A DNA stretch of 64,000 nt from Streptomyces hydrogenans. GTDB lineage: Bacteria > Actinomycetota > Actinomycetes > Streptomycetales > Streptomycetaceae. The stretch spans positions 21,162 to 85,161 of the forward strand of contig NZ_BNBS01000022.1 of NCBI RefSeq assembly GCF_014656075.1. Reading direction: 5' to 3'. A program made the translations under genes and the position numbers. The notes under the pieces are model-generated. The model had not been told where the DNA came from. It saw only the letters and a list, made by a program, of their open reading frames with translations, and made no database searches. Positions 9,651-17,904 of the stretch are shown here, piece by piece. Position 1 is the first letter of the stretch. Every line of letters starts with the position of its first letter.

Positions 9651-11795
9651 TCACAGGGACAGTTCCGGGTGCAGCCGGTCCAGCGTCCACACCTGCTTGC
9701 GCCGCGCGGAGACCGCGGTCAGGGCGAGCGCGCCCAGCGTGTAGGCGGCGAGGACGGCGACCGCCTCCCAGACCGGCCCGAGCCCGCCGCCGCTGATCAG
9801 CCGGCGCAGCGCGTCGACCACGTGGGTCATCGGCAGGAAGGGGTGGACGGCGTTGAAGAAGCCCGGACTGGTCTGCACCGGGTAGGTGCCGCCCGCCGAG
9901 GTCAGCTGGACCATGAGCAGCGCGAGCACCAGGATCCGGCCGGCCGCGCCGAAGCGGGCGTTGAGCCACTGGATGATCGCGGCGAAGCAGCAGGTCACCA
10001 GGGCGAGGAAGCCGACCGTGCCGGCCGCCCTGGCCATCTCCAGGCCGAGGCCCCAGTGCAGGACGGAGAGGAGCGCGCCGACCTGGAGGACGCCGATCGC
10101 CGCCACCGGGAACCAGCCGGCCAGCGCGATCCGCCAGGCGGAGGCGCCCGCGGCGAGGGCCCGCCGGTTCATCGGCTGGATGATCATGTAGGCGACCATC
10201 GCGCCGACCCAGAGGGAGAGCGGGATGAAGTACGGGGCGAAGCCCGTGCCGTAGTTCGGCGCCTTGTGGAGCGACTGGGCGGCCAGCTTCACCGGGTCGG
10301 CCATGACCTCGGTGCGCCGGTCGCGCTCACCCTTGTCGTAGTCCGGGATCTGGTCGACGCCGTCCTTGAGGCCGGTGGCGAGCGAGCCGGAGCCGTCGGC
10401 CAGCTTGAACAGGCCGCCGTCGAGGTCGCCGGCGCCCTTCTTGAGCTTGCCGACCCCGCTGTCCAGGCTGACCGAGCCCGCGCGGGCTCCGGTGATGCCG
10501 GTGTGCAGCTGCTCGGCGCCGTCGGCGACCTTCTTCGCGCCCTTGTTGAGCTCGTTGATCTTCCGGATGGCGCCCTCGACGTCCTCGTCCAGGTGCGGGG
10601 CGCGGGCGGCCAGCTCGTCGGCCTCCTTCTTGAGCTTCTTCAGCCGCGTGTCCAGCGTCTTCAGGTCGCCCTTGCTGTCCTTGGTCAGCTCGTGCACGTC
10701 GTCCGCGACGGTGGCGACGTCCCCGGCGGTGGTGGAGGCCTCCTTGAGGGCCGCGCACATCTCCTTGGGGTCGGGGAGCGCGACGCCCTCGGGGAGGGTG
10801 ACGCCCTCCGGCAGCTCGACCGGCGCGTCGGCGCCGGGCTTCGCGCAGGACTCGCGGTGCAGCCGGGCGAGCGTGTCGTCCGCCTTGTGGGCGGCGGTGC
10901 GCAGCAGCGGGGCGCGGCGGACCAGGTCCTCCAGGTCGTTGCGGGCGAGGGTGGCCGAGTCGGAGACCAGCTTGGCGGTGTCGCGGATCGAGGTGCCGTT
11001 GTTCGCCAGGTAGGGCCGGACCTTGTCGGCGGTGCCGTTCACCTTGTCGGCGAGCGCCTGGGTGCCGTTCGCGACCTTGCGCGTGCCGGTCTGGACGTCC
11101 TTGGAGCCCTTGTCCAGCTTCTTCAGGCCGGAGGCCAGGTCGCTGCTGCCGGTCTTGGCGTCGGTCAGGCCCTCGGAGAGGTCCTTGGACCCCTTCTTGG
11201 CCTTGTCCACGCCCTTCTTGAGGTCGGCCGCGCCCTTGGCGGCCTCGGCGGTGGCCTCGTGGATGTCGGAGAAGGAGATGAAGATCTTGTCGAGGAAGGT
11301 CCGGGAGGACTTGGTGGAGGCGGCGGTGCGCACCTCGGAGAAGACCGTCCGAGAGATCTGGCCGACGATGTAGTTGTTGGAGTCGTTCGTCCGGACCCTG
11401 AGGGCGCCGGTCTCGGGGGAGTCCCCGGAGCTGGAGGCGATCCGCTCGCTGAAGTCGGCGGGCACGGTCAGGGACAGGTAGTACGTGCCGTCCTCGACGC
11501 CCTCGCGCGCCTCGGCGTCGCCGACCTGGTGCCACTCGAAGGTCCCGTTGTCCAGCAGCCCCTCGGTGAGGTCCGCCCCGGCGGTGATCCGCTTGCCGTC
11601 GGCGGTGGCGCCGCGGTCCTCGTTCACGAGGGCCACGGGCAGCCGGTCGAGCCTGCTGTACGGGTCCCAGAACGAGTACAGGTACAGGGCGCCGTACAGC
11701 AGCGGCAGCAGCAGGACCGCGACGAGCGCGGCGCGCGGCAGCTTCCCCCTGCCGAAGCGCCTCAGCTCAAGCGCGGCCAGTTTCGGCGAGCGCAT
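9651..11795 (-). CDS. YhgE/Pip-type ABC-2 membrane protein
   Basis: A 714-residue membrane protein. It has an N-terminal transmembrane helix (about residues 19-40), then a roughly 480-residue extracytoplasmic region rich in coiled-coil Lys/Gly/Ala heptads (DLKKGVDKAKKGSKDLSEG and repeats of similar form) typical of the YhgE/Pip family, and five to six C-terminal membrane helices of ABC-2 type. The start ATG 11795 follows GGAGGGGG and overlaps the ATPase gene by 29 bp. Family members act as phage receptors or in type VII-related or lipid/antimicrobial export. Here it pairs with the upstream ATPase and a TetR gene, suggesting an inducible exporter. Confidence 0.85.
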   Translation of the reverse strand: MRSPKLAALELRRFGRGKLPRAALVAVLLLPLLYGALYLYSFWDPYSRLDRLPVALVNEDRGATADGKRITAGADLTEGLLDNGTFEWHQVGDAEAREGVEDGTYYLSLTVPADFSERIASSSGDSPETGALRVRTNDSNNYIVGQISRTVFSEVRTAASTKSSRTFLDKIFISFSDIHEATAEAAKGAADLKKGVDKAKKGSKDLSEGLTDAKTGSSDLASGLKKLDKGSKDVQTGTRKVANGTQALADKVNGTADKVRPYLANNGTSIRDTAKLVSDSATLARNDLEDLVRRAPLLRTAAHKADDTLARLHRESCAKPGADAPVELPEGVTLPEGVALPDPKEMCAALKEASTTAGDVATVADDVHELTKDSKGDLKTLDTRLKKLKKEADELAARAPHLDEDVEGAIRKINELNKGAKKVADGAEQLHTGITGARAGSVSLDSGVGKLKKGAGDLDGGLFKLADGSGSLATGLKDGVDQIPDYDKGERDRRTEVMADPVKLAAQSLHKAPNYGTGFAPYFIPLSLWVGAMVAYMIIQPMNRRALAAGASAWRIALAGWFPVAAIGVLQVGALLSVLHWGLGLEMARAAGTVGFLALVTCCFAAIIQWLNARFGAAGRILVLALLMVQLTSAGGTYPVQTSPGFFNAVHPFLPMTHVVDALRRLISGGGLGPVWEAVAVLAAYTLGALALTAVSARRKQVWTLDRLHPELSL

Positions 11796-12753
11796 CGTCC
11801 GCCCCCTCCTCGGTGATGTCGTCTTCGGCGGTGGTCTTCGCGCCGGCGCCGGGCGCCGCGGTGGTCTTCCCGCGGGGACCGGACGTCGCGGTGTCCGCAC
11901 TGGTCTTCGTGCCGGTGCCGGTCCGTGCGGTGTCCGCGGTCTGCCCGGCCGGGGCGGGCTCCGCCGACTCCCCGGTGGTGTCCGCGTCGGCGGCGACCGT
12001 GGTGATGCGCAGGGCGTCGGCGGGGGCCTCGCTGCAGACGGCGAGGACGGTGGTGCCGGAGTCGGCCACCGTGCGCAGCAGCGCCCAGGCCGCGGCCCGG
12101 TCGGCGTCCGACAGCTTGAGGTCCGTGTCGTCCACGCCGAGCAGTCGCGGCCGGCCGATGAGGGCCAGCGCGATCGACAGCCGCAGCGCCTCCAGGCGCT
12201 CCAGGTCCCGTACGGAGGTCCGCTCGCCCTTCGGCAGGGCGGCCGGGTCCAGGCCGGCGGCCGCCAGGGCCTCGTCGATCCGGGCCCGGGCCTCGGCGGC
12301 GCGGGTGCCGGGGCGCCGCAGCAGGGCGCGGACCGAGCCGTCGAAGCGGCGCTGGAGCAGCGCCCTCTCGCGCAGGTGCTCGGCCACCGTGAGCGACGGG
12401 TCGAGCTCGCTCACGCCGGGCACCTGCCCGAGCGCGGCGATCCGGCGCACGGCCGCCATCCGGCGCGGCAGCGGCAGCCCGCCGACCTCGGCGTGGCCCC
12501 CATGGGTCCTCATCCGCCCGGTGAGCGCGAGCAGCAGACAGGTGCGGCCGCTCCCGGACGGGCCTTCGAGCGCCACCAGGGAGCCGGCCCCGGCGCGGAA
12601 GGACACCTCCCGGAAGGCCCAGCCGCGGGGGCCCTTGAGCCCCAGCCCCTCGACCACGAGCGCGGCCCCGTGCGCCGCCGCCTCACGGTCGGCGCCGGGC
12701 TCCCCGCCCTCGCCCTCCGATGACGGCCGTGTGGTCAGGTCGTCGGATCCCAC
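11767..12753 (-). CDS. ABC transporter ATP-binding protein with degenerate motifs
   Basis: A 328-residue ABC ATPase fragment-like protein. Walker A is intact (GPSGSGRT). The signature region reads DLERLEALRLSIAL instead of LSGGQ, and the Walker B region is LLGVDDTD, with Asp where the catalytic Glu is expected. The last 80 or so residues form a Thr/Ala/Gly/Lys-rich tail without domain character. GTG 12753 has a GGGGGGTGG site 5 nt upstream; GTG 12777 is an alternative. First gene of the operon. It may bind ATP yet hydrolyse slowly, or act as an accessory subunit. Confidence 0.8.
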   Translation of the reverse strand: MGSDDLTTRPSSEGEGGEPGADREAAAHGAALVVEGLGLKGPRGWAFREVSFRAGAGSLVALEGPSGSGRTCLLLALTGRMRTHGGHAEVGGLPLPRRMAAVRRIAALGQVPGVSELDPSLTVAEHLRERALLQRRFDGSVRALLRRPGTRAAEARARIDEALAAAGLDPAALPKGERTSVRDLERLEALRLSIALALIGRPRLLGVDDTDLKLSDADRAAAWALLRTVADSGTTVLAVCSEAPADALRITTVAADADTTGESAEPAPAGQTADTARTGTGTKTSADTATSGPRGKTTAAPGAGAKTTAEDDITEEGADDALAETGRA

Positions 12754-12776
12754 GGATCCACCCCCCCGCTTCCCCA

Positions 12777-12804
12777 CTTTTGAACTGACTGGTCAGTGCA
12801 AAAG
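12777..12804. promoter_or_regulatory. 28-bp palindromic operator of the YhgE/TetR operon
   Basis: Nested arms CTTTTG / CAAAAG (outer) and ACTGAC / GTCAGT (inner, spaced by TG) give 24 of 28 positions in perfect dyad symmetry, broken only by one A/G pair and the centre. It overlaps the -10 box and probable start site of the operon. This is the size and layout expected for a TetR-family operator, so I infer binding by the tetR product at 9010-9621. Confidence 0.8.
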
Positions 12805-12830
12805 TTACCGGTGAGTCGCTTCGCTGGCAA
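12802..12830 (-). promoter_or_regulatory. Promoter of the ABC/YhgE/tetR operon
   Basis: On the minus strand TTGCCA (12825-12830) and TAACTT (12802-12807) are separated by exactly 17 nt, a good vegetative sigma-factor promoter. The palindrome at 12777-12804 covers the -10 edge and start point, consistent with steric repression. Confidence 0.75.
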
Positions 12831-12918
12831 AACCCCAGGTCAGCCTGATTGTCAGTGGGGGCCTGCACGATGGACACAGACGGCGACAAGGCCGTCACCC
12901 GACGACAGGAGGCTCGTC

Positions 12919-13392
12919 ATGGTCAGCCCTTTCGCAGCAGCCGACGTCCACCCCGTGTCCCGCAGGAGCGCCGCCCCGCCCGCCGCCCTCGACCTGCTCG
13001 CCAAGGCCCGCACCGGGCTCGACGAGGCCGCCGCCCTCGACCGCCCCCACGAGAGGTACGCCACCGCGCACCTCGCCGCCCTGCGCGCCGCGGCCGCCGT
13101 CCTCGCCGCCCGCGCCCGCCCCGTGCCCCCGACCCGCCGGCGCCAGGCCATAAGGAGCGCCTGGGAGCTGCTGCCGCAGCTCGCCCCCGAGCTCACCGAA
13201 TGGAGCGTCCTCTTCGCCTCCGGGGCCCCGCGCCGCGCCCTCGCCGAGGCCGGTGTCGCCGCGGCCGCCACCGCCCGCGAGGCCGACGACCTGGTCAGGG
13301 ACGCCGCCCACTTCCTGCGCCTGGTCGAGCGGCTCCTCGTGCTCCAGCCGGTGCTGCCCCGGCAGCCCCCGGCCGACGACGTCGCCGGTTGA
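12919..13392 (+). CDS. SAV_6107-type HEPN-like small protein
   Basis: A 157-residue, mainly alpha-helical protein resembling the Streptomyces SAV_6107 / HEPN-like family. It shows LDLLAKARTGLDEAAALDRPHERYATAHLAALRAAAAVL, then a C-terminal helical pair ending VERLLVLQPVLP. Its R-x4-H-type catalytic motif is not obvious, so RNase activity should not be assumed. ATG 12919 has a strong CAGGAGG site. It is divergent from the YhgE operon. Family assignment is from memory of sequence character and is moderate. Confidence 0.7.
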   Translation: MVSPFAAADVHPVSRRSAAPPAALDLLAKARTGLDEAAALDRPHERYATAHLAALRAAAAVLAARARPVPPTRRRQAIRSAWELLPQLAPELTEWSVLFASGAPRRALAEAGVAAAATAREADDLVRDAAHFLRLVERLLVLQPVLPRQPPADDVAG

Positions 13393-13458
13393 TCCGCACG
13401 GCACCCCGGAGGCCATAGGGTGGGGACGTCCGTACCCGTCACGAAGGAGTCAAGAGCC

Positions 13459-14247
13459 GTGCCGGACCCATCCGCTGTCTTCGGCCGTGAGGCGTCGTCG
13501 CGCCCGTCGCGCGCCTCCCTGCGCACCGCCGTCGTCTGGGACGTCCTCAAGGACGCCCTCGACCGCCGGGTCGGGAGCACGGGGAAGGCCGACCTGGACG
13601 TCCTCGACACCGGCGGCGGCTCCGGCAACTTCGCGGTGCCGGTGGCCCGCCTCGGCCACCGGGTCACCGTCGTCGACCCCAGCCCCAACGCGCTCTTCGC
13701 GCTGGAGCGCCGCGCCGCCGAGGCCGGGGTCGCCGACCTGGTGACCGGCGTCCAGGGCGACGTCCGCGGCCTCTTCGACGTGGCCGAGCGCGGCGCCTAC
13801 GACGTGGTGCTCTGCCACGGCGTCCTGGAGTACGTCGACGACCCCGCCGAAGGCGTGCGCAACACCGTGGCCGCGCTCCGCCCCGGCGGCGCGCTCAGCC
13901 TCCTCGGCGCCGGACTCGGCGGCGCGGTCCTCGCCCGCGCCCTCGCCGGCCACTTCACCGAGGCCCGGACCGCGCTCGACGACCCCGACGGCCGCTGGGG
14001 CGCCGGCGACCCCGTGCCCCGGCGCTTCACCGCCGAGCAGCTCACCGGACTGGCCGAGGAGGCGGGCCTCTCCGTGGCCGCCGTCCACGGCGTGCGGATC
14101 TTCGCCGACCTCGTGCCCGGCGTCCTCGTCGACACCGAGCCCGGCGCCGCCGAGGCCCTGCTGAAGCTGGAGGCGGCCGCCGCCGAACTGGCCGCCTTCC
14201 ACGCCATCGCCACCCAGCTCCACGTGCTCGCCGAGAAGCCCGTCTGA
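13459..14247 (+). CDS. SAM-dependent class I methyltransferase
   Basis: A 262-residue methyltransferase. Motif I is LDTGGGSGNFAVPVARLG with the acidic VVDPSPN end of strand 2, then GDVRGLFD (motif II region) and DVVLCHGVLEYV with the HGVLEYV helix common in UbiE/COQ5-like enzymes. The substrate is not predictable. GTG 13459 has GAAGGAG 10 nt upstream. An upstream in-frame start at 13420 lacks such a site. It follows the HEPN-like gene by 66 bp and may be in the same operon. Confidence 0.85.
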   Translation: MPDPSAVFGREASSRPSRASLRTAVVWDVLKDALDRRVGSTGKADLDVLDTGGGSGNFAVPVARLGHRVTVVDPSPNALFALERRAAEAGVADLVTGVQGDVRGLFDVAERGAYDVVLCHGVLEYVDDPAEGVRNTVAALRPGGALSLLGAGLGGAVLARALAGHFTEARTALDDPDGRWGAGDPVPRRFTAEQLTGLAEEAGLSVAAVHGVRIFADLVPGVLVDTEPGAAEALLKLEAAAAELAAFHAIATQLHVLAEKPV

Positions 14248-14442
14248 CCCCGCGGAACTCCGGGGCCGCGCCACCCGTTCGGAGGTGCGGGCCCGGCTCT
14301 GCCACAGGCCGCCCCATATGCGGCTTCGCGCCGTATGATCGAGGGAAACCATCCGGCATGACGGGCGGACGGCTGGGGAATCAACGCCTCACCAACCGAA
14401 CCGCGTGGCGGCCCGGATTGGCTGATCGGATTTGAGGGCGGG

Positions 14443-14471
14443 TTTCACGGGGGCGATTCCCTGCCTATCCT
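14443..14471 (+). promoter_or_regulatory. Promoter of the DUF3040 gene
   Basis: TTTCAC (14443-14448) and TATCCT (14466-14471) are separated by 17 nt and precede the GTG at 14522 by about 50 nt. The upstream part of this gap (14248-14440) shows only a weak bulged hairpin around 14315-14338 and no gene. Confidence 0.55.
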
Positions 14472-14521
14472 GAAAGGGCCGCAAACCGGTCGCCCCCGCG
14501 ACCGACGACTAGGAGGACTCC

Positions 14522-14923
14522 GTGCCGCTCTCGGAGCACGAGCAGCGAATGCTCGAGCAGATGGAGCGAGCGCTGTACGCCGAAGACCCCAAGTTCGCGA
14601 CAGCGCTCGAAGGAAGCGGGCTGCGCACGTACACCCGGCGTCGGGTGTATCAGGCAGTCGCCGGCTTCCTGGTGGGTATCGCGCTCCTCATGGCCGGAAT
14701 GGTCGCACAGCAGATCTGGATCAGCGTGGTGGGATTCCTCGTCATGCTGGGCTGCGCGGTCCTGGCGGTCACCGGTTGGCGCAAGGCGCCGAAGCCGGGC
14801 GAGCAGCCGCAGCAGGCGGCCAGGGGCCGCCGGAGTGGTGGACAGGCGCGACGCTCCATGATGGACCGGATCGAGGCGCGGTGGCAGCGACGCCGCGACG
14901 AGCAGCAGGGCGGCGGCCACTGA
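14522..14923 (+). CDS. DUF3040 domain membrane protein
   Basis: A 133-residue protein whose N terminus, MPLSEHEQRMLEQMERALYAEDP, is the hallmark of DUF3040 proteins. Two hydrophobic helices follow (about residues 43-62 and 66-83). The C-terminal 45 residues are basic and Gln/Arg-rich. The family is widespread in actinomycetes, usually close to the dcw cluster as here, and has no assigned biochemical role. GTG 14522 has an AGGAGGA site. A clear terminator follows. Confidence 0.88.
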   Translation: MPLSEHEQRMLEQMERALYAEDPKFATALEGSGLRTYTRRRVYQAVAGFLVGIALLMAGMVAQQIWISVVGFLVMLGCAVLAVTGWRKAPKPGEQPQQAARGRRSGGQARRSMMDRIEARWQRRRDEQQGGGH

Positions 14924-14961
14924 GGCGCCGCTGAGCGGAGACCCCGCACCCCAGAGCCCTC

Positions 14962-14991
14962 CGCCCCGCCGGCACCGACCCCGGCGGGGCG
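14962..14991 (+). terminator. Terminator of the DUF3040 gene
   Basis: Arms CGCCCCGCCGG (14962-14972) and CCGGCGGGGCG (14981-14991) are perfectly complementary with an 8-nt loop, 38 bp after the stop codon. A short CAGCCTTT follows. Confidence 0.8.
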
Positions 14992-15199
14992 CAGCCTTTC
15001 CCGAAACCCGCCCGCGCGATCCCCCTGCCGGGCCGCCACGCTCCCCTCCCGCGCCGCGCCGCCGCTCGCCGCGGTCCTCTGCCGGGCCCCCGCGTTCCCC
15101 TCGCGTGCCGCGCCGCCGCCCCGTTGCGGGCTGCGCCCGACCGGGACGTACCGCCGCCGCGCCGCCGCGGGCTGCGCCCGGGCTGGGGCTGCCGCGTCC

Positions 15200-15298
15200 G
15201 CCGTTCCGTTGTGGGCAGTTGTTCCGCTGGGGCGATGGGGGTCCCCCCTGCTCGAGCGAAGCCGAGAGCTTGGGGGAGGGTGGGCACGACGGAACGGC
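15200..15298. repeat. Intergenic palindromic repeat element, about 99 bp
   Basis: Terminal arms GCCGTTCCGTTGTG (15200-15213) and CACGACGGAACGGC (15285-15298) pair with a single G-T wobble. The interior contains GGGGGTCCCCCC followed by CTCGAGCGAAGCCGAGAG, itself hairpin-forming. This has the look of the dispersed GC-rich intergenic element that I recall as frequent in Streptomyces genomes. No coding capacity is evident. Confidence 0.75.
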
Positions 15299-15406
15299 AC
15301 CGTTACCGGGTGCCTCCGCTTCCGGGCCTGGCCCCGCACCCATACGGCGTCGTACAGCGGGTGCGGGTTCAGGCGCGGAAAGCCTGGGCCCGGCAGGGGG
15401 CGTCGT

Positions 15407-15451
15407 CCCTGTGCCCACCCGTCCCGCCCTGCGGGACGCCTGCCCACAGGG
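15407..15451. repeat. Nested hairpin in the repeat-rich intergenic region
   Basis: Outer arms CCCTGTG (15407-15413) / CACAGGG (15445-15451) enclose a perfect inner hairpin GTCCCGC (15421-15427) / GCGGGAC (15431-15437) with a CCT loop. Function unknown. Confidence 0.65.
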
Positions 15452-15519
15452 CGCGGGGCGGCGGCGGGCGCAGCCCGCACCAGGGAACGGGGGCGCGGCC
15501 CCGCACCAAGGGACGGCAG

Positions 15520-15550
15520 GGCACCCCGCACCAAGGGGCGGCGGGGTGCC
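15520..15550 (-). terminator. Terminator of the MoxR/DUF58/transglutaminase operon
   Basis: Arms GGCACCCCGC (15520-15529) and GCGGGGTGCC (15541-15550) with an 11-nt loop begin 5 nt past the transglutaminase stop on the minus strand. The hairpin overlaps a set of imperfect direct repeats of CCCCGCACCAAGGG (about 15478-15540). Confidence 0.8.
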
Positions 15551-15555
15551 GTGGG

Positions 15556-17904
15556 TCAGGTGTGGAGGCCTGGGGTTCGGGATTTGAGGGTGGTCCAGTG
15601 GGCGGAGGCGGACCAGTGGAGGCGGGCCGCGGAGCGGGGGGCGAGGAGGGCACGGAGACGCACCGCGCGCGAGGCGTGCGCGCGGAACCCGGCCCGTACC
15701 CGCTTCGCGTCCTCCGCGAGGCCCGCCACCGCACGTGGCGCCGGCGCGTAGAGGGTCTCCTCGACCGCCCGCGCCACCCGGTGCACCGCTTCCGCCGCCT
15801 CCCCGGACAGCTCACCCGCCCGGACGATCCGCTCCGCGGTCCTGCGGGGCGTCTGCGCCTCGTCGGGTTCGAGCCCGTGGTCCCAGGCGGTGTCGCCGAT
15901 CTCCCGCCACACCGCCAGCGCGCCGCCCGAGGGCGCGAGCCGCTTGGCCCGGACCCGGGTCCGCCAGAGGAACGGGATCAGGGGCAGGGCCAGGACCAGC
16001 AGCGCCGCCAGCGTCCATCCGGCCGCCTTCAGGAGGTCCGTACCGCCGCCGGAGGACGTGTCGTCCGCCGCCGCCGGGTTCGGGCCGCACTCGCCGAGGC
16101 GCCGCATCTCCGGTGGGCAGCTCTCCGAGGCGCTCGGTGCCGCCGAGGGCTGCGCCGAGGAGGTCGCGGAGGGCTGCGCCGGACCGGTCGGGCCGCCGGT
16201 GGGGGAGACCTGCCGGGTGTACGCGGGGGTGGAGCCGCGGGAGGGCGTCGGCTCGAAACGGGTCCAGCCGGCGCCCTCGAAGTACAGCTCGGGCCAGGCG
16301 TGGGCGTCCCGGATGCCGACCGACACCGAGCCGTCGGACTGGGTGGTGCCCGGCATGAAGCCGACCGCGACCCGCGCCGGGATGCCCAGCGTGCGGGCCA
16401 TCGCCGCCATCGAGAAGGAGAAGTGGATGCAGAACCCCTCCTTGTCCTTCAGGAAGCGGGAGATCGCCTCCGTGCCCGTCCCGGACGTCACGTCGACGTC
16501 GTACCGGAAGCCGCCGTCCTCGGCGAACCAGTCCTGGAGCCGGACCGCCCGCTCGTAGTCGTTCGCCGCGTCCTTGGTGATCTCCAGGGCCGTCGACCGC
16601 ACGTCGGCGGGAAGGCTGCCCGGCACCTTGGTGTACTCCCGGAGCAGCTGCTCCGGTGCCGGGCCCGCCTGGGCGAGCTGCTCGCTCGTGGGCTGCACGT
16701 CGAGGCTGGTCACCTGGTAGCGGACGCCCTTGGTGGTCTGCTTGTCGTCGCCGACGAGCATCCGCCCGGCCGGCTCGAACCGCCAGCGGCCCTCGATGTC
16801 GACCCGGGCGGCCGGGAACGGCATCGGCAGCCACTTCTGGTCGTACCCCTCCGAGGCGACGAAGTTGCTGGTCACCTCGGAGGTGCGGACGGACTGCGCG
16901 AGGCCGTCGGGCCACGGCAGCACCTTCGGCACCGCGTCGATCGGGCGGACCGAGGACTTCCACGAGGTGCCGTCGAACTGGTCGAGGGCGACGAGCCGGA
17001 GGTACAGCCCGCTGTTGTCCACGGCGTTGGTCCGGTAGCGCAGGACCTCGAAGTCCTCCGGCTGGCGCAGGTTGTCCTGGAGGGAGACCAGCGGGTTCAC
17101 GGCGGCGATGGTGCCGCCGCCCCCACCGCCCTCGCCGGGGCCCGCGCCCCCGCCGGTGCCCAGCAGTCCGCCGGAGAAGCCCGGCAGGACGAGCGGCACC
17201 ACCAGGGCGGTGCCCATGGCGACGGCGCCGATCCTGCGGCCTGTGCGGACCGGCGCGAAGGCGCTCCCGCCGCCGCCCGCGGCCGAGCCGGGCCGGCCGG
17301 AGCGCTGGGCGCCGCCGAAGACCCGTCCCCAGGCCGAGAGCCGGTCGCGGCCCTCGGCGAGGAGCAGCAGGAGGTAGCCGGTGGCGGCGAGCAGGAACCA
17401 GAGCCGTCCGGCGCCGCCGCCGGAGAGCCCGGCGGCCACCGAGTACAGCGCGAGCAGCGGCAGACCGGCCGGGGCGGCCCGGCGGAAGGTGACCGCCAGG
17501 ACGTCCACCAGCAGCCCGATCGCCAGTACGCCGGCGACCAGCATGAGCCGGATGCCCTCGGTGTCCGGGGCGGGGATCGCGTAGGTGCCGACGTCCTCGG
17601 CGCCGAGCCGGAACAGCTCCGCCACCCGCTGGACCGCGAGCGGCCCGGGCAGGAACCCCAGGAGCGCCTGCTCGCGGGCGAAGACCGCGGTCAGCGCGAT
17701 CACGGAGACCAGCAGCTGGGCGCCGATCGTCAGCGGCCGGGCCAGCGGAACCCGCCGGCACAGCATGCCGGCGGCGCTCTGCAGGGCCAGCAGGAAGGCG
17801 GCGGTGAAGATCCAGGTGGCCGGCTTCACCAGCGGCAGCAGCGCGCCGGCGGCCATCAGGGAGGCCGCCCAGGCGGCCAGTGTCAGGCGGGTGAGCCCGC
17901 TCAT
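15556..17904 (-). CDS. TgpA-type transmembrane transglutaminase-like protein
   Basis: A 782-residue protein. The N-terminal part has about six membrane helices, followed by an extracytoplasmic domain with the transglutaminase core: KEGFCIHFSFSMAAMAR (catalytic Cys, about residue 483) and RDAHAWPELYF (catalytic His), with the expected downstream acidic residue. After a Ser/Pro/Thr linker come a further membrane helix and a DUF4129-like cytoplasmic tail. ATG 17904 overlaps the DUF58 stop (ATGA). Family members crosslink or cleave proteins at the cell surface. The substrate here is unknown. Third gene of the MoxR operon. Confidence 0.88.
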   Translation of the reverse strand: MSGLTRLTLAAWAASLMAAGALLPLVKPATWIFTAAFLLALQSAAGMLCRRVPLARPLTIGAQLLVSVIALTAVFAREQALLGFLPGPLAVQRVAELFRLGAEDVGTYAIPAPDTEGIRLMLVAGVLAIGLLVDVLAVTFRRAAPAGLPLLALYSVAAGLSGGGAGRLWFLLAATGYLLLLLAEGRDRLSAWGRVFGGAQRSGRPGSAAGGGGSAFAPVRTGRRIGAVAMGTALVVPLVLPGFSGGLLGTGGGAGPGEGGGGGGTIAAVNPLVSLQDNLRQPEDFEVLRYRTNAVDNSGLYLRLVALDQFDGTSWKSSVRPIDAVPKVLPWPDGLAQSVRTSEVTSNFVASEGYDQKWLPMPFPAARVDIEGRWRFEPAGRMLVGDDKQTTKGVRYQVTSLDVQPTSEQLAQAGPAPEQLLREYTKVPGSLPADVRSTALEITKDAANDYERAVRLQDWFAEDGGFRYDVDVTSGTGTEAISRFLKDKEGFCIHFSFSMAAMARTLGIPARVAVGFMPGTTQSDGSVSVGIRDAHAWPELYFEGAGWTRFEPTPSRGSTPAYTRQVSPTGGPTGPAQPSATSSAQPSAAPSASESCPPEMRRLGECGPNPAAADDTSSGGGTDLLKAAGWTLAALLVLALPLIPFLWRTRVRAKRLAPSGGALAVWREIGDTAWDHGLEPDEAQTPRRTAERIVRAGELSGEAAEAVHRVARAVEETLYAPAPRAVAGLAEDAKRVRAGFRAHASRAVRLRALLAPRSAARLHWSASAHWTTLKSRTPGLHT

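Larger units (their letters stand above)
15127..15477. repeat. Three dispersed copies of a 13-nt hairpin motif
   Basis: CGGGCTGCGCCCG occurs at 15127-15139 and 15168-15180, and as its reverse complement at 15465-15477. Each copy can fold on itself (CGGGC/GCCCG). They flank the larger repeat element at 15200-15298. No open reading frame with normal Streptomyces codon pattern covers 14924-15555. Confidence 0.75.

Noticed and set aside
12919..13392. The HEPN-like gene as a toxin of a toxin-antitoxin pair
   Set aside because: No adjacent antitoxin-like gene and no clear R-x4-H motif.
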